This document shows, piece by piece, positions 44,574 to 54,379 of a DNA stretch of 64,000 nt. The position numbers and the translations under genes are program-made. Each line of letters starts with the position of its first letter. The first letter of the stretch is position 1. Origin of the DNA: Empedobacter brevis NBRC 14943 = ATCC 43319 (GTDB taxonomy: Bacteria > Bacteroidota > Bacteroidia > Flavobacteriales > Weeksellaceae); assembly GCF_000382425.1 (NCBI RefSeq), contig NZ_KB908295.1:226274-290273 (forward strand). The letters run 5' to 3'. The notes under the pieces were generated by a model that did not search any database, was not told where the DNA came from, and was given only the letters and a program-made list of their open reading frames with translations.

Positions 44574-45215
44574 TTATTTCATTTCTTTCAACTCTTTTAA
44601 ATTTTGTTGAAGTTTTCTTAGAAATAAAAAATAAATAATTCCGTAATATAGCGTTCCTATAATTACAATAAATGTAACAGCTGTTATAATGGCTATCCAG
44701 CCATAGATACCTGCATTGTTAGCAAGTGGTTGTATATCGTTTGCATGTTTAGCAAGGTAAATAGATTGTCCCAACTCATAATAAAAAGGAGCAGAAGATA
44801 CGATTAAACTTAAAACAGTAAAAAGGATAAACAAGTTAACCAATCGACGAAATGAGATAATATTTTTCATCAAATCGACAACAGATTGATTAAGGTCTAT
44901 CTTCTTGAAATAGCGATAAGCCATGATTAGAAATCCAAATGTAATGACAATACTGAAAACAGAAGTGATTTCATAGTTATTGATTGTTTTTTGTTCTAAC
45001 AAGGTTGTTACTTTGCTATCAAATAAATTTTTTCCGGAGATCAATATATATAAATTGTATACAAGGAAAATGATAAATTCACAAAAAGTAAAAATAAACA
45101 ACCATTTTATTGTAGTTGATGATTTCTTCTTTAACATTTGAAAAATTTGATTTTGGTCAAACTTTTCTTCTTCCTTTATGGAACCCCAAATTGATTTTAA
45201 GTCATCTAACTCCAT
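44574..45215 (-). CDS. Membrane protein coupled to ECF sigma factor (putative anti-sigma)
   Basis: A 213-residue protein with a cytosolic N-terminus of about 37 residues (MELDDLKSIWGSIKEEEKFD) and four membrane helices (about 38-60, 85-105, 122-140, 170-205). It lacks a zinc anti-sigma HxxxCxxC motif, but its start overlaps the stop of the sigma gene by one base, the usual arrangement for sigma/anti-sigma pairs. The N-terminal DLKSIW start is common in Bacteroidota proteins following ECF sigma genes. Role as anti-sigma is inferred. Confidence 0.65.
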   Translation of the reverse strand: MELDDLKSIWGSIKEEEKFDQNQIFQMLKKKSSTTIKWLFIFTFCEFIIFLVYNLYILISGKNLFDSKVTTLLEQKTINNYEITSVFSIVITFGFLIMAYRYFKKIDLNQSVVDLMKNIISFRRLVNLFILFTVLSLIVSSAPFYYELGQSIYLAKHANDIQPLANNAGIYGWIAIITAVTFIVIIGTLYYGIIYFLFLRKLQQNLKELKEMK

Positions 45216-45715
45216 TATTGTTCCATTTTTGACATTATTTCTTTCAACTTTATTTTCACTCTATTCATTTTTACGCGTGCATTAACTTCTGAAATACCTA
45301 ATGTTTCAGCAATATCTTTGTATGGTAAATCTTCTAAGAAGAGTAGTACCAATGCGCGTTCTACATCATTTAATAATCTTATTGCAGCATACAAAAGTGT
45401 AATGCGTTCCTCTAAGAATTCATCTTTGTCTTCAGATTTTAAATTTATAAACTGGGCTTCATTAAAATCAGTTTCGTTAGATTTAGTCTTTTTTCTAATT
45501 AAAGTAATGGCCGTATTCAGACTAACGCGATACATCCATGTACTGAATTTAGAATCTCCTTTAAAAGAATCATAAGAACGCCATAATTGCAAGACAATTT
45601 CCTGAAATAAATCCTCGTGAGAATCCTTTTCATCTGTATAGATACGACAAACTTTATGGATAATCCCTTGGTTTTTTTCGACTAATTCAGTAAATATTTT
45701 TGCTTTATTATTCAA
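45215..45715 (-). CDS. ECF-type RNA polymerase sigma factor
   Basis: A 166-residue sigma factor. Region 2 is at about 10-85, with DLFQEIVLQLWRSYDSFKGD and FSTWMYRVSLNTAITLIRK; region 4 is at about 110-160, with YKDIAETLGISEVNARVKMNR. Sigma 3 is lacking, so this is group 4. It directs transcription of an unknown regulon in response to a signal passed by the membrane protein encoded directly downstream. Confidence 0.92.
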   Translation of the reverse strand: MNNKAKIFTELVEKNQGIIHKVCRIYTDEKDSHEDLFQEIVLQLWRSYDSFKGDSKFSTWMYRVSLNTAITLIRKKTKSNETDFNEAQFINLKSEDKDEFLEERITLLYAAIRLLNDVERALVLLFLEDLPYKDIAETLGISEVNARVKMNRVKIKLKEIMSKMEQ

Positions 45716-46037
45716 ACTATTGTTTTGATGCCTTATATGTAGTGTTAAATCGGAAAATGTTACAACAAAAATAAAAATCCTCTTATATTGCTATAAGAGG
45801 ATTAACCTAACTAACTTAAACCTATGAAAAGTTGTTCTACTTTTCTACTTGCAAGTATAGACATTAATTCGGTATTAAACAATTATTTTTTTTGATAATT
45901 TGTTAAAACTATCCTAAATAACTAAGAATGATTCTAAACTATCCAATTATGTTAATGAAATGATATAATTCATTGTGATTACAGCAATGGGATGTTTAAA
46001 TTTGTGGAAATATCTAAAAAATTAAACGAATTGCTTT
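45716..46037. other. Divergent region between sigma factor and sdhC with unexplained hairpin
   Basis: Contains a perfect 12-bp stem, AATCCTCTTATA (45776-45787), loop TTGC, TATAAGAGGATT (45792-45803), although no gene ends here. It is followed on the plus strand by a tidy leader TAACCTAACTAACTTAAACC and a possible 23-residue ORF (45824-45895, starts MKSCSTFLLAS). The sdh promoter lies further right. Confidence 0.5.
45973..46004 (+). promoter_or_regulatory. sdhCAB promoter
   Basis: TTG (45973-45975), 21-base spacer, TAAATTTG (45997-46004). Start point about 46011, giving a 27-base leader before sdhC. Confidence 0.6.
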
Positions 46038-46730
46038 ATGGCAAATGAATCATTACTAAAATCGTCGATTGGTAGGAAGTTCGCGATGGCGCTTTCAGCG
46101 TTATTTTTGATCGTGTTCTTGTTACAGCATTTCGTGATTAATGCATTATCTGTTATTAATCCGAATGGGTTCAATGAAGTTTCGGCTTTCATGAGTGACA
46201 ACCCTTTTATTCAGTACTTAATGCAACCTATCTTATTAATTGGTGTAGTTTACCACTTTGTAATGGGGTTTGTGTTAGAAGCTCAAAACAAAAAAGCTCG
46301 TGGACCGGTTGCTTATCAAAAGTATAACGGAGCTGCAAATGCATCTTGGATGTCAAGAAATATGATTATTTCTGGTGCTGTAATCTTAGTTTTCTTATTA
46401 TTACACTTGTATGACTTCTGGGTTCCGACAATCACAGATCATTACATTTCACCAAAACCTGAATTTGCACAAGGTAATTACTTTATGGATCACTTAAATC
46501 ACGTTTTCACATTAGAAGGTGCTTTAAGTTTTGTAAGATTAGTAATCTACATTGTAGCATTTGTATTTTTATCATTACACTTACAACATGGTTTTGCGTC
46601 TGCATTCCAATCTATTGGAGCAAGACACCGTAAATACACACCAGTAATTGTTGCTTTCGGAAAATGGTATTCTATTTTAATTCCAGCAGGTTTCATTATC
46701 ATTGCTGTTTACCATTTTTTTGTTAAATAA
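46038..46730 (+). CDS. sdhC: Succinate dehydrogenase cytochrome b subunit
   Basis: A 230-residue membrane protein with five helices of the diheme cytochrome b (SdhC/FrdC, Bacteroidota and Wolinella-like) type. Histidines suited to heme ligation lie in LLQHFVINAL (about 29), YHFVMGFVLEAQN (about 75), LLHLYDFW (about 121) and LSLHLQHGF (about 185). It anchors the complex and passes electrons to menaquinone. Starts the sdhCAB operon; 17 bases separate it from sdhA. Confidence 0.93.
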   Translation: MANESLLKSSIGRKFAMALSALFLIVFLLQHFVINALSVINPNGFNEVSAFMSDNPFIQYLMQPILLIGVVYHFVMGFVLEAQNKKARGPVAYQKYNGAANASWMSRNMIISGAVILVFLLLHLYDFWVPTITDHYISPKPEFAQGNYFMDHLNHVFTLEGALSFVRLVIYIVAFVFLSLHLQHGFASAFQSIGARHRKYTPVIVAFGKWYSILIPAGFIIIAVYHFFVK

Positions 46731-46747
46731 TTAAATAATATCAAGAA

Positions 46748-48760
46748 ATGAGTATATTAGATTCTAAATCTCCACAAGGAGATATCGCAAAACAATGGAG
46801 CGAACATAAAGCGCACTTAAACTTAGTGGCTCCAAATAACCGTGATAAAATTGATGTTATTGTTGTTGGTACAGGATTAGCCGGTGGTTCTGCGGCTGCT
46901 ACTTTAGCAGAGTTAGGATACAAAGTAAAAGCATTCTGTTACCAAGATTCTCCACGTCGTGCGCACTCTATTGCTGCACAAGGAGGTATTAATGCTGCTA
47001 AAAATTATAAAGGAGATAACGACTCTATCTACCGTTTATTTTACGATACAATCAAAGGTGGTGATTACCGTGCTCGTGAGTCTAACGTTTATCGTTTGGC
47101 TGAGGTTTCTGGTAATATTATTGACCAATGTGTAATGCAAGGGGTTCCTTTTGCGCGTGATTACGGTGGATTATTAGATAACCGTTCTTTTGGTGGGGTA
47201 CAAGTATCTCGTACTTTCTATGCGAAAGGTCAAACAGGACAACAATTATTATTAGGAGCTTATTCAGCAATGAATCAGCAAATCCACTTAGGACACATTC
47301 AAATGTACAACCGTCACGAAATGTTGGATATTGTACTTGTTGATGGAAAAGCTCGTGGTATTATTGCTCGTAATTTAATTACAGGTGAAATTGAAAGACA
47401 TTCTGCTCATGCAGTAGTTATTGCTACTGGTGGTTACGGAAACGTTTATTTCTTATCTTCTAATGCAATGGGTTCTAACGTAACTTCTGCATGGAAAATT
47501 CACAAAAAAGGTGCATATTTTGCTAACCCTTGTTACGTACAAATTCACCCAACTTGTATTCCAATTCACGGAACAAATCAATCCAAATTAACTTTGATGT
47601 CTGAATCTTTACGTAACTCCGGACGTATCTGGGTTCCTAAAAAGAAAGAAGACGCTGAAGCTATCCGTGCTGGTAAGAAAAAAGCTGTTGATATTAAGGA
47701 AGAAGACAGAGATTACTACTTAGAAAGACGTTATCCTGCATTCGGTAACTTAGTTCCTCGTGACGTTGCATCTCGTGCTGCAAAAGAGCGTTGTGATGCT
47801 GGTTATGGTATCGAAGCAAATGAAACAGGTGAAGGAGTTTACTTAGATTTTACAGATGAGATCAAGAAAAAAGGTCGTGAGGTTGCATTTGCAAACGGAG
47901 ATCAAAATCCTTCTGCTGCAGAAATCGAAAGATTAGGTAAAAAATGGATTGAAGAGAAATATGGTAACTTATTCCAAATGTATTGGAAAATTACAGATGA
48001 GAATCCATACGAAAATCCAATGCGTATCTACCCTGCAATTCACTATACAATGGGTGGTGTATGGGTTGATTACAACTTAATGTCTACAATCCCTGGATGT
48101 TTCGTAGCAGGTGAAGCAAATTTCTCTGACCACGGTGCAAACCGTTTAGGAGCTTCTGCTTTAATGCAAGGTTTAGCTGATGGTTATTTTGTATTACCTT
48201 ATACAATTGCAGATTATTTATCAGCAGATATTCGTACAGGAAAAATTCCTACAAATACACCTGAGTTTGATGAAGCTGAAAAAGCAGTGAAAGATCAAAT
48301 CCAACATTTCTTAAACAATAAAGGAACTAAGACTGTAGATAGTTTCCACAAACGTTTAGGAATTATTATGTGGAACAAAGTAGGTATGGCTCGTAATGCT
48401 CAAGGCTTAAAAGAAGCGATAGCTGAAATTGCTGCTTTACGTGAAGAATTTTACCGTGATGTAAAAGTTCCTGGTGATGCTGATGAAATGAATACGGAGT
48501 TAGAAAAAGCCGGACGTGTAGCTGACTTCTTAGAATTAGGACAGTTAATGGCAATTGATGCACTTAACCGTAATGAGTCTTGTGGTGGTCACTTCCGTGA
48601 AGAGTATCAAACAGAAGAAGGGGAAGCATTACGTGATGATGCGAACTATACTTATGTTGCAGCTTGGGAATACAAAGGAGATGACATCAATACAGAGGTG
48701 TTACACAAAGAGGATTTGAATTACAAATATATCGAGCTTAAAACTCGTAGTTATAAATAA
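46748..48760 (+). CDS. sdhA: Succinate dehydrogenase flavoprotein subunit
   Basis: A 670-residue flavoprotein. The dinucleotide motif [17 protein letters not shown] begins near residue 38; the FAD-attachment region is [14 protein letters not shown], with the preceding RRAHS supplying the linking histidine. Substrate-binding residues occur in QIHPTCIP and in [14 protein letters not shown], and the capping domain ends in [11 protein letters not shown]. It oxidises succinate to fumarate at the cytosolic face. Second gene of the operon; 60 bases to sdhB. Confidence 0.95.
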   Translation: MSILDSKSPQGDIAKQWSEHKAHLNLVAPNNRDKIDVIVVGTGLAGGSAAATLAELGYKVKAFCYQDSPRRAHSIAAQGGINAAKNYKGDNDSIYRLFYDTIKGGDYRARESNVYRLAEVSGNIIDQCVMQGVPFARDYGGLLDNRSFGGVQVSRTFYAKGQTGQQLLLGAYSAMNQQIHLGHIQMYNRHEMLDIVLVDGKARGIIARNLITGEIERHSAHAVVIATGGYGNVYFLSSNAMGSNVTSAWKIHKKGAYFANPCYVQIHPTCIPIHGTNQSKLTLMSESLRNSGRIWVPKKKEDAEAIRAGKKKAVDIKEEDRDYYLERRYPAFGNLVPRDVASRAAKERCDAGYGIEANETGEGVYLDFTDEIKKKGREVAFANGDQNPSAAEIERLGKKWIEEKYGNLFQMYWKITDENPYENPMRIYPAIHYTMGGVWVDYNLMSTIPGCFVAGEANFSDHGANRLGASALMQGLADGYFVLPYTIADYLSADIRTGKIPTNTPEFDEAEKAVKDQIQHFLNNKGTKTVDSFHKRLGIIMWNKVGMARNAQGLKEAIAEIAALREEFYRDVKVPGDADEMNTELEKAGRVADFLELGQLMAIDALNRNESCGGHFREEYQTEEGEALRDDANYTYVAAWEYKGDDINTEVLHKEDLNYKYIELKTRSYK

Positions 48761-48820
48761 TAAAATCATTTTGCTTGATAAGAAATATTCGAGCAAAATG
48801 TCAAAATATCATATAGAATT

Positions 48821-49591
48821 ATGGCATCATCAAAAACAATCAGCGTAACGCTGAAAATTTGGCGTCAAAAAAACGCTAATGCTCAAGGAAAAATGGAAAC
48901 ATATTCCTTAAAAGATGTTTCTACTGATTCTTCTTTCTTAGAAATGCTTGACTTATTAAACGAGCAATTAATAGAAGAAGGAAAGGAGCCAGTTGCATTC
49001 GACCACGACTGTCGTGAAGGTATTTGTGGTATGTGTTCTTTATTCATCAATGGTGAAGCTCACGGACCAGATAGAGGAGTTACAACTTGTCAGTTACATA
49101 TGCGTATGTTCAAAGATGGAGAAACGATTTATATCGAACCATGGAGATCAGCTGCATTCCCGGTAATCAAAGATTTAATTGTTGATCGTTCATCTTTTGA
49201 CCGTATTCAACAAGCAGGTGGTTATATTTCTGTCAACACTTCTGGGCGTACAGTAGATGCAAACAACATTCCTGTAAATAAAATGAATGCTGATGAAGCG
49301 TTTGACGCTGCAACATGTATTGGTTGTGGAGCATGTGTTGCAACTTGTAAAAACGGATCTGCAATGTTATTCGTAGGAGCAAAAGTTTCTCAATTTGCAT
49401 TGTTACCTCAAGGACAAGTAGAAGCTGCTCGTCGTGCTCAGAAAATGGTAGCTCAAATGGATTTAGAAGGTTTCGGTAACTGTACAAATACAGGAGCTTG
49501 TGAAATAGAATGTCCAAAAGGAATTTCTTTGGATAATATCGCACGTATGAATCGTGAGTATTTATCTGCAAAAATTGTATCACAAGAATAG
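48821..49591 (+). CDS. sdhB: Succinate dehydrogenase iron-sulfur subunit
   Basis: A 256-residue subunit. The [2Fe-2S] ligands are in [17 protein letters not shown] with a further Cys in TTCQLHM; the C-terminal ferredoxin-like domain has [15 protein letters not shown] and [16 protein letters not shown] for the [4Fe-4S] and [3Fe-4S] clusters. It links FAD in SdhA to the heme subunit SdhC. Ends the operon, with a terminator 26 bases later. Confidence 0.95.
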   Translation: MASSKTISVTLKIWRQKNANAQGKMETYSLKDVSTDSSFLEMLDLLNEQLIEEGKEPVAFDHDCREGICGMCSLFINGEAHGPDRGVTTCQLHMRMFKDGETIYIEPWRSAAFPVIKDLIVDRSSFDRIQQAGGYISVNTSGRTVDANNIPVNKMNADEAFDAATCIGCGACVATCKNGSAMLFVGAKVSQFALLPQGQVEAARRAQKMVAQMDLEGFGNCTNTGACEIECPKGISLDNIARMNREYLSAKIVSQE

Positions 49592-49616
49592 TATATTCTG
49601 AACTATAATTACATAA

Positions 49617-49644
49617 AAGAGAGACTATTTCGTCTCTCTTTTTT
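49617..49644 (+). terminator. sdh operon terminator
   Basis: AAAGAGAGAC/GTCTCTCTTT with loop TATTTC, then a T-run. Confidence 0.88.
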
Positions 49645-49670
49645 TATTTTATATCACTTATAAGTACATA

Positions 49671-49740
49671 AAAAAAGGATTTCAATCTCTTGAAATCCTT
49701 CCCAATGTCAAATTCATTCATTTGAATAAGTCCATTGTAA
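49671..49740 (-). ncRNA. Candidate structured small RNA A with terminator
   Basis: Read on the minus strand: a CAATG/CATTG stem (49703-49707 with 49733-49737) encloses the hairpin TCAAAT-TCATTC-ATTTGA (49708-49725), directly followed by a classical terminator (AAGGATTTCAA loop TTGAAATCCTT plus seven T, 49671-49703). No gene ends here on this strand; htpG already has its own terminator 470 bases earlier. The 5' end is not defined. It shares its terminator with candidate B. Confidence 0.35.
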
Positions 49741-49893
49741 TTTGTTCTTTTTAAATGATTATAAAAAAAGAATTTTTTTATAAATAGAACAAATATCTAT
49801 ATGTAATGATAAATGATATATACTCATAAATGATCGATTACTAAAAAAATATGTAAACTATGAGTAAAATCGATTTAAAAAGAACGTCTGGGT

Positions 49894-49998
49894 AAAAAAG
49901 GATTTCAATTCCTTGAAATCCTTCCCGAAATTTTTGATAATGATTTTGAATTAATTTCCACCTTATTATGGAAATTCTCTGTCGGCTTAAAAATTTCG
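49894..49998 (-). ncRNA. Candidate structured small RNA B with matching terminator
   Basis: Minus strand: a 10-bp closing stem CGAAATTTTT/AAAAATTTCG (49926-49935 with 49989-49998) encloses hairpin AATTTCCA/TGGAAATT (49953-49976). A terminator with the same stem sequence as in candidate A follows (49894-49926, differing only in the loop). Same design as A, 223 bases away. No -7 consensus was found with certainty, and expression is unproven. Confidence 0.38.
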
Positions 49999-50177
49999 TT
50001 ATTTAGGGAAAAACAATTATTAATTTTAATGTTCTGTTTTAAAACAACTAACTATTTTAAAGTCCTGAACGAATAATTATTAATTCCTTGATGTAAAATT
50101 AATGACAAAAATCATGTTTTGCAAATTATTTAGATGTAATTTTAAAAGTTTAACACATCAATAGAGGATAAGATAAT

Positions 50178-50209
50178 AAAAAAATCCAGCACATCATGTG
50201 CTGGATTTT
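50178..50209 (-). terminator. htpG terminator
   Basis: ATCCAGCACAT and its complement form a perfect stem flanked by A and T runs, 35 bases beyond the htpG stop on the minus strand. Confidence 0.88.
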
Positions 50210-50243
50210 AAGCTTAAGACGACTAAAATATAGTGTTCTGAGA

Positions 50244-52121
50244 TTATTTAATGTTCTTAAAACTTCTGTTGATAAAATTCGTTAATTCTTTACCTTTTAA
50301 CAATCCTTGAGACAGTTTTGCTAAATCTAATGCTTGATTGATTAACGCTTCTTTTTCTTCTTTCGATTCTTTGGCTAAAATTTCCGTCGCCAAATCAGAG
50401 TTGGCATTTACCACGACATTGTACATTTCCGGGAAATTACCCATGCCAAACATTCCGGCTCCGCCAGTCGCTTGCATATCTTTCATACGACGCATAAATT
50501 CTGATTGTGTAATAATGAAAGGAGCATCAGTTCCTGCTAAATCTTCTAATTGAATTGTGTACGACTTGTTATTGATTGAATCCGTAATCTCAGTTTTCAA
50601 TTTGTCTTTATCTTCATCAGATAATTTAGAAATTTTAACGTCGTCTTTTTCAATCAAATTATTAATATGATCGGCATCAACTCGAACAAAAGTAACATTC
50701 TCTTTCGTTGATTCTAATTTCTGAATTAAATGAGAAGAGATAGGAGAATCTAATAAAATTACTTCGTAACCTTTCTCTTTTGCAATTTGAATGTATTGAT
50801 CTTGTCCATCAACATCAGAAGCATAAAGCACAACCAATTTCCCGTCTTTGTTTGTTTGATGATCTTTGATTGCCGAATTCAACTCGTTCCAAGTAAAATA
50901 TTTACCATCAACAGTTGGATACAATGCAAATTTGTCAGACTTTTCGAAGAATTTATCTTCCGAAATCATTCCATATTCAATCACAACTTTAATGTCGTTC
51001 CATTTTTGTTCATAATCCTCACGATTTTGATTTATTAATGAAGACATTTTATCCGCTACTTTTTTCGTGATGTGTGCAGAAATTTTCTTCACGGCACCAT
51101 CCGCTTGTAAGTACGAACGTGAAACATTCAGAGGAATATCCGGAGAATCAATCACACCGCGTAATAACATCAAGAAATCGGGAACAATTCCTTTTACTTC
51201 ATCTGTTACAAATACTTGATTTTGGTATAATTGTATACGGTCTTTATCGATATTAATGTTGTTTCCTAATTTTGGGAAGAATAAAATTCCAGTCAAATTA
51301 AATGGATAATCAACATTTAAATGAATGTGAAACAATGGTTCTTCGAATTGCATCGGATACAATTCTCTGTAGAAATTCTGATAATCTTCATCTGTTAATT
51401 CAGATGGTGCTTTTGTCCAAGCCGGATTTGTATTATTGATGATATCATCAACTTCAATTTCTTCCGGTTTTGCATCTTCAGCAGCACCTTCCGGTAATGG
51501 AAGTGTTTCCTTTTTCGTTCCGAACTTGATCGGAATAGGCATGAATTTATTGTATTTATTCAATAATTCACGAATCTTCCATTCGTCTAAAAATTCTTTT
51601 GAATCTTCCGAGATATGTAAAATAATCTCTGTTCCGCGTTCCGTTTTCTCCGCTTTTTCTAAGGTAAACTCAGGTGAACCATCACATGTCCAGTGCACAG
51701 CCGGTTCATCTTTGTATGATTTTGTAATAATTTCTACTTTATCTGCTACCATGAATGCAGAATAGAAACCCAAACCAAAATGACCGATAATACCATCCGC
51801 ATCTTGGTGTTGGTTAATGAATTCCTCTGCTCCTGAAAAAGCAACCTGATTGATGTATTTTTCAACTTCATCAGCCGTCATTCCAAGACCTTGATCAATG
51901 ATGTGTAAAGTATTGTCGTCTTTATTGATTTTTACTTCAATTTTTGGACTTCCGTATTCTACTTTAGCATCACCAATACTTGTTAAATGTTTTAATTTTA
52001 ATGTCGCATCAGATGCATTCGAAATTAATTCACGTAAAAAGATTTCGTGATCACTGTATAAAAACTTCTTAATTAATGGAAAGATATTCTCTACCGAAAC
52101 ATTAATATTACCTTTATTCAT
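50244..52121 (-). CDS. htpG: Molecular chaperone HtpG (Hsp90)
   Basis: A 625-residue Hsp90. The GHKL ATPase domain shows FLRELISNASDA (motif N1), DQGLGMTADEV and GHFGLGFYSAFMVADKV. The middle domain has NVSRSYLQADGAVKKI with the catalytic arginine region, and the C-terminal dimerization domain ends in a short tail. The charged linker is short, as in bacteria. A cytosolic chaperone; monocistronic with a strong terminator. Confidence 0.96.
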   Translation of the reverse strand: MNKGNINVSVENIFPLIKKFLYSDHEIFLRELISNASDATLKLKHLTSIGDAKVEYGSPKIEVKINKDDNTLHIIDQGLGMTADEVEKYINQVAFSGAEEFINQHQDADGIIGHFGLGFYSAFMVADKVEIITKSYKDEPAVHWTCDGSPEFTLEKAEKTERGTEIILHISEDSKEFLDEWKIRELLNKYNKFMPIPIKFGTKKETLPLPEGAAEDAKPEEIEVDDIINNTNPAWTKAPSELTDEDYQNFYRELYPMQFEEPLFHIHLNVDYPFNLTGILFFPKLGNNINIDKDRIQLYQNQVFVTDEVKGIVPDFLMLLRGVIDSPDIPLNVSRSYLQADGAVKKISAHITKKVADKMSSLINQNREDYEQKWNDIKVVIEYGMISEDKFFEKSDKFALYPTVDGKYFTWNELNSAIKDHQTNKDGKLVVLYASDVDGQDQYIQIAKEKGYEVILLDSPISSHLIQKLESTKENVTFVRVDADHINNLIEKDDVKISKLSDEDKDKLKTEITDSINNKSYTIQLEDLAGTDAPFIITQSEFMRRMKDMQATGGAGMFGMGNFPEMYNVVVNANSDLATEILAKESKEEKEALINQALDLAKLSQGLLKGKELTNFINRSFKNIK

Positions 52122-52293
52122 TGTTATTGTATTTTTATATATTTTAAAAATTAGTACGTGTTATTGTTGACTTAATCAGTCGCTTTTTAATTTTCAAAAG
52201 ACATTCCAAAGGAATGATTTCTGACATTTTGTCTTAAAATAGATCTTGTCAACTGCGGATAATTGCTTAATTTTAGTTTTAAAATTTAGAAAG

Positions 52294-53175
52294 ATGAAAT
52301 TCGGAAAAGTAGAAAATCCTGAGCTGGTTGATTTTACCTTGCCAAAAACACCAAAAGAAACAATCGATTTGTTGAACAAAGCTGATAAAACAGACAATTT
52401 TGAAGTGTATGTAGGCTGTGCAAAATGGAACAAGCAGGATTTGAAGAATTTTTATCCTCCCAAAACAAAAGACGAATTGAGTTATTATTCTACTCAGTTT
52501 AATAGCATCGAATTAAATGCGACATATTACCGTTCACCCAGCAAAGAAAATGTAGAAACCTGGGCGAAGAAAACACCAAAGGATTTTAAATTCTTTCCAA
52601 AAATACCACAAAGTATCAGTCATTATGGACGTTTGCAAAATGTAACAGATAAATTGAATCAGTATTTGGATGCTGTTGCGTTATTTGAAAATAAGTTAGG
52701 GATGATTTTTTTGCAGATGCACGAAAATTTTGCACCAAAAGATTTTGAAAAATTAGAAAACTTCATCGAAAATTTTCCCAAAGGTTATCCTTTAGCTGTT
52801 GAACTTCGTCATGAAGAGTGGTTTTCAAATGAAGAAAACTTTAATCAATTGGTAAAATTATTTGAAGATCATCATATTTCGAATATCATTGTCGATACGG
52901 CAGGTAGAAGAGATATGGTACATATGCGATTGACTTCTAATGAAGCCTTTGTGCGTTTTGTTGGAGCAAATATTCCATCTGATTACGAACGTTTAGATGA
53001 ATGGATTGAGATCATCAAATTATGGAAAGCAGAAGGTTTGCAGAAATTGTACTTCTTTATTCATCAAAATTTAGAATTAGAATCGCCAATGTTAGCCAAA
53101 TATTTTATTAAAAAATTGAATAAAGATTTAGGTTTAAATATTCGTGGTCCTCAGGATGAATTGACGTTGTTTTAA
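52294..53175 (+). CDS. DUF72 domain protein
   Basis: 293 residues from the ATG at 52294; an upstream ATG at 52246 lies within the promoter region and would add a hydrophobic stretch not seen in relatives. The TIM-barrel-like DUF72 fold is recognised by VGCAKWNKQDLKNFYPP, YYSTQFNSIELNATYYRSP and the C-terminal KLYFFIHQNLE. The family's biochemical role is unknown. Divergent from htpG. Confidence 0.88.
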   Translation: MKFGKVENPELVDFTLPKTPKETIDLLNKADKTDNFEVYVGCAKWNKQDLKNFYPPKTKDELSYYSTQFNSIELNATYYRSPSKENVETWAKKTPKDFKFFPKIPQSISHYGRLQNVTDKLNQYLDAVALFENKLGMIFLQMHENFAPKDFEKLENFIENFPKGYPLAVELRHEEWFSNEENFNQLVKLFEDHHISNIIVDTAGRRDMVHMRLTSNEAFVRFVGANIPSDYERLDEWIEIIKLWKAEGLQKLYFFIHQNLELESPMLAKYFIKKLNKDLGLNIRGPQDELTLF

Positions 53176-53262
53176 GTGAAAATTAGTTAAAATAATTCTT
53201 TAAACTTCGATTGTTTCCCCTAATTTTGTGAGACAAATAAAACAAAAGATTCTTCTAAAATT

Positions 53263-54234
53263 ATGAAACAATTTACTTCGGTTTATGATGTAGAAAACAT
53301 CGATGAATTACTAAAAACAGCATTAGAAATAAAAGCAAATCCATTTGCTCAGCAAGAAGTTGGTAAAAACAAAACAATTGGTTTAATTTTCTTCAATCCA
53401 AGTTTACGTACGCGTTTAAGTTCTATTAAAGCAGCCTATAATTTAGGTGCAAATGCGTGGGTTTTGAATGCAGGAGCAGATTCATGGACTTTAGAAATGG
53501 CTGATGGAGCTGTGATGAACGGAGATTCTCAAGAGCATATCAAAGAAGCGATTCAAGTGATGAGTGCTTATTGTGATGTATTGGGTGTTCGTACATTTCC
53601 GAAATTAGTAGACCGTGATGAGGATTATAATGAAATCATGTTCAATAAAGTAAAAGAATTGTCTTCAGTTCCTGTGGTTTCATTAGAAAGTGCAACTTTA
53701 CATCCTTTACAGTCTTTTGCCGATTTAATTACAATTGCTGAAAAAGTGAACTATAATCCAATTGAAAAACCAGCAAAAAAAGTAAAAGTTGTGATGACGT
53801 GGGCACCACACCCAAGACGTTTGCCGCAAGCTGTTCCAAACTCATTTGCACAATGGTTTTCTAAGGTAGATTGGGTCGATTTTACTGTTGTTCAACCAAA
53901 AGGATATGAATTGGATCCGAAGTTTACAGAAGGAGCAACTATTTCGTATGATCAGGACGAAGCATTGAAAGATGCTGATTTTGTCTATGCCAAAAACTGG
54001 TCTTCTTACGAAAATTATGGACAAGCGAATGAAGGAGACAAAGATTGGGAAGTTACAATGGATAAAATGAATTTAACAAATAATGGAAAATTCATGCATT
54101 GTTTACCTGTTCGTCGTAATGTTGTTGTTTCTGATGAAGTGCTGGATTCTGATCATTCAATTGTGATCGATGAAGCGACAAACCGTATCTATTCTGCTCA
54201 GACAGTATTCCATGAAATATTGAAAAATAAATAA
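53263..54234 (+). CDS. argF': N-acetyl- or N-succinylornithine carbamoyltransferase
   Basis: A 323-residue transcarbamylase of the Bacteroidota arginine pathway. The carbamoyl-phosphate site is FFNPSLRTRLSS (43-54), the second motif HPLQSFAD, and the ornithine-side loop FMHCLPVRRNVVVSDEVL. The specificity loop GDSQEH holds Gln90, where N-succinylornithine enzymes have Pro and N-acetylornithine enzymes Glu at the matching place (from memory of those families). The rest of the arginine genes are not nearby. A -7 element TAATTTTG is at 53221-53228. Confidence 0.88.
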   Translation: MKQFTSVYDVENIDELLKTALEIKANPFAQQEVGKNKTIGLIFFNPSLRTRLSSIKAAYNLGANAWVLNAGADSWTLEMADGAVMNGDSQEHIKEAIQVMSAYCDVLGVRTFPKLVDRDEDYNEIMFNKVKELSSVPVVSLESATLHPLQSFADLITIAEKVNYNPIEKPAKKVKVVMTWAPHPRRLPQAVPNSFAQWFSKVDWVDFTVVQPKGYELDPKFTEGATISYDQDEALKDADFVYAKNWSSYENYGQANEGDKDWEVTMDKMNLTNNGKFMHCLPVRRNVVVSDEVLDSDHSIVIDEATNRIYSAQTVFHEILKNK

Positions 54235-54251
54235 TTAGATTATTCTATTAT

Positions 54252-54283
54252 AAAAAACTCCTTTGCTGTCAAAGGAGTTTTTT
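54252..54283 (+). terminator. Terminator after argF'
   Basis: AAAAAACTCCTTTG/CAAAGGAGTTTTTT stem with CTGT loop, 17 bases after the stop. Confidence 0.88.
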
Positions 54284-54379
54284 GTGTCCATTGATTTTAA
54301 CAATTGCATAATCAAAAACTAAAATTCACGAACGAATAGATTTGATGTCAATTTTGTATCTTTGAATAAAGATTTACAA

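Noticed and set aside
48366..49583. Antisense frames inside sdhA and sdhB
   Set aside because: They shadow highly conserved coding sequence on the other strand and contain no plausible protein pattern.
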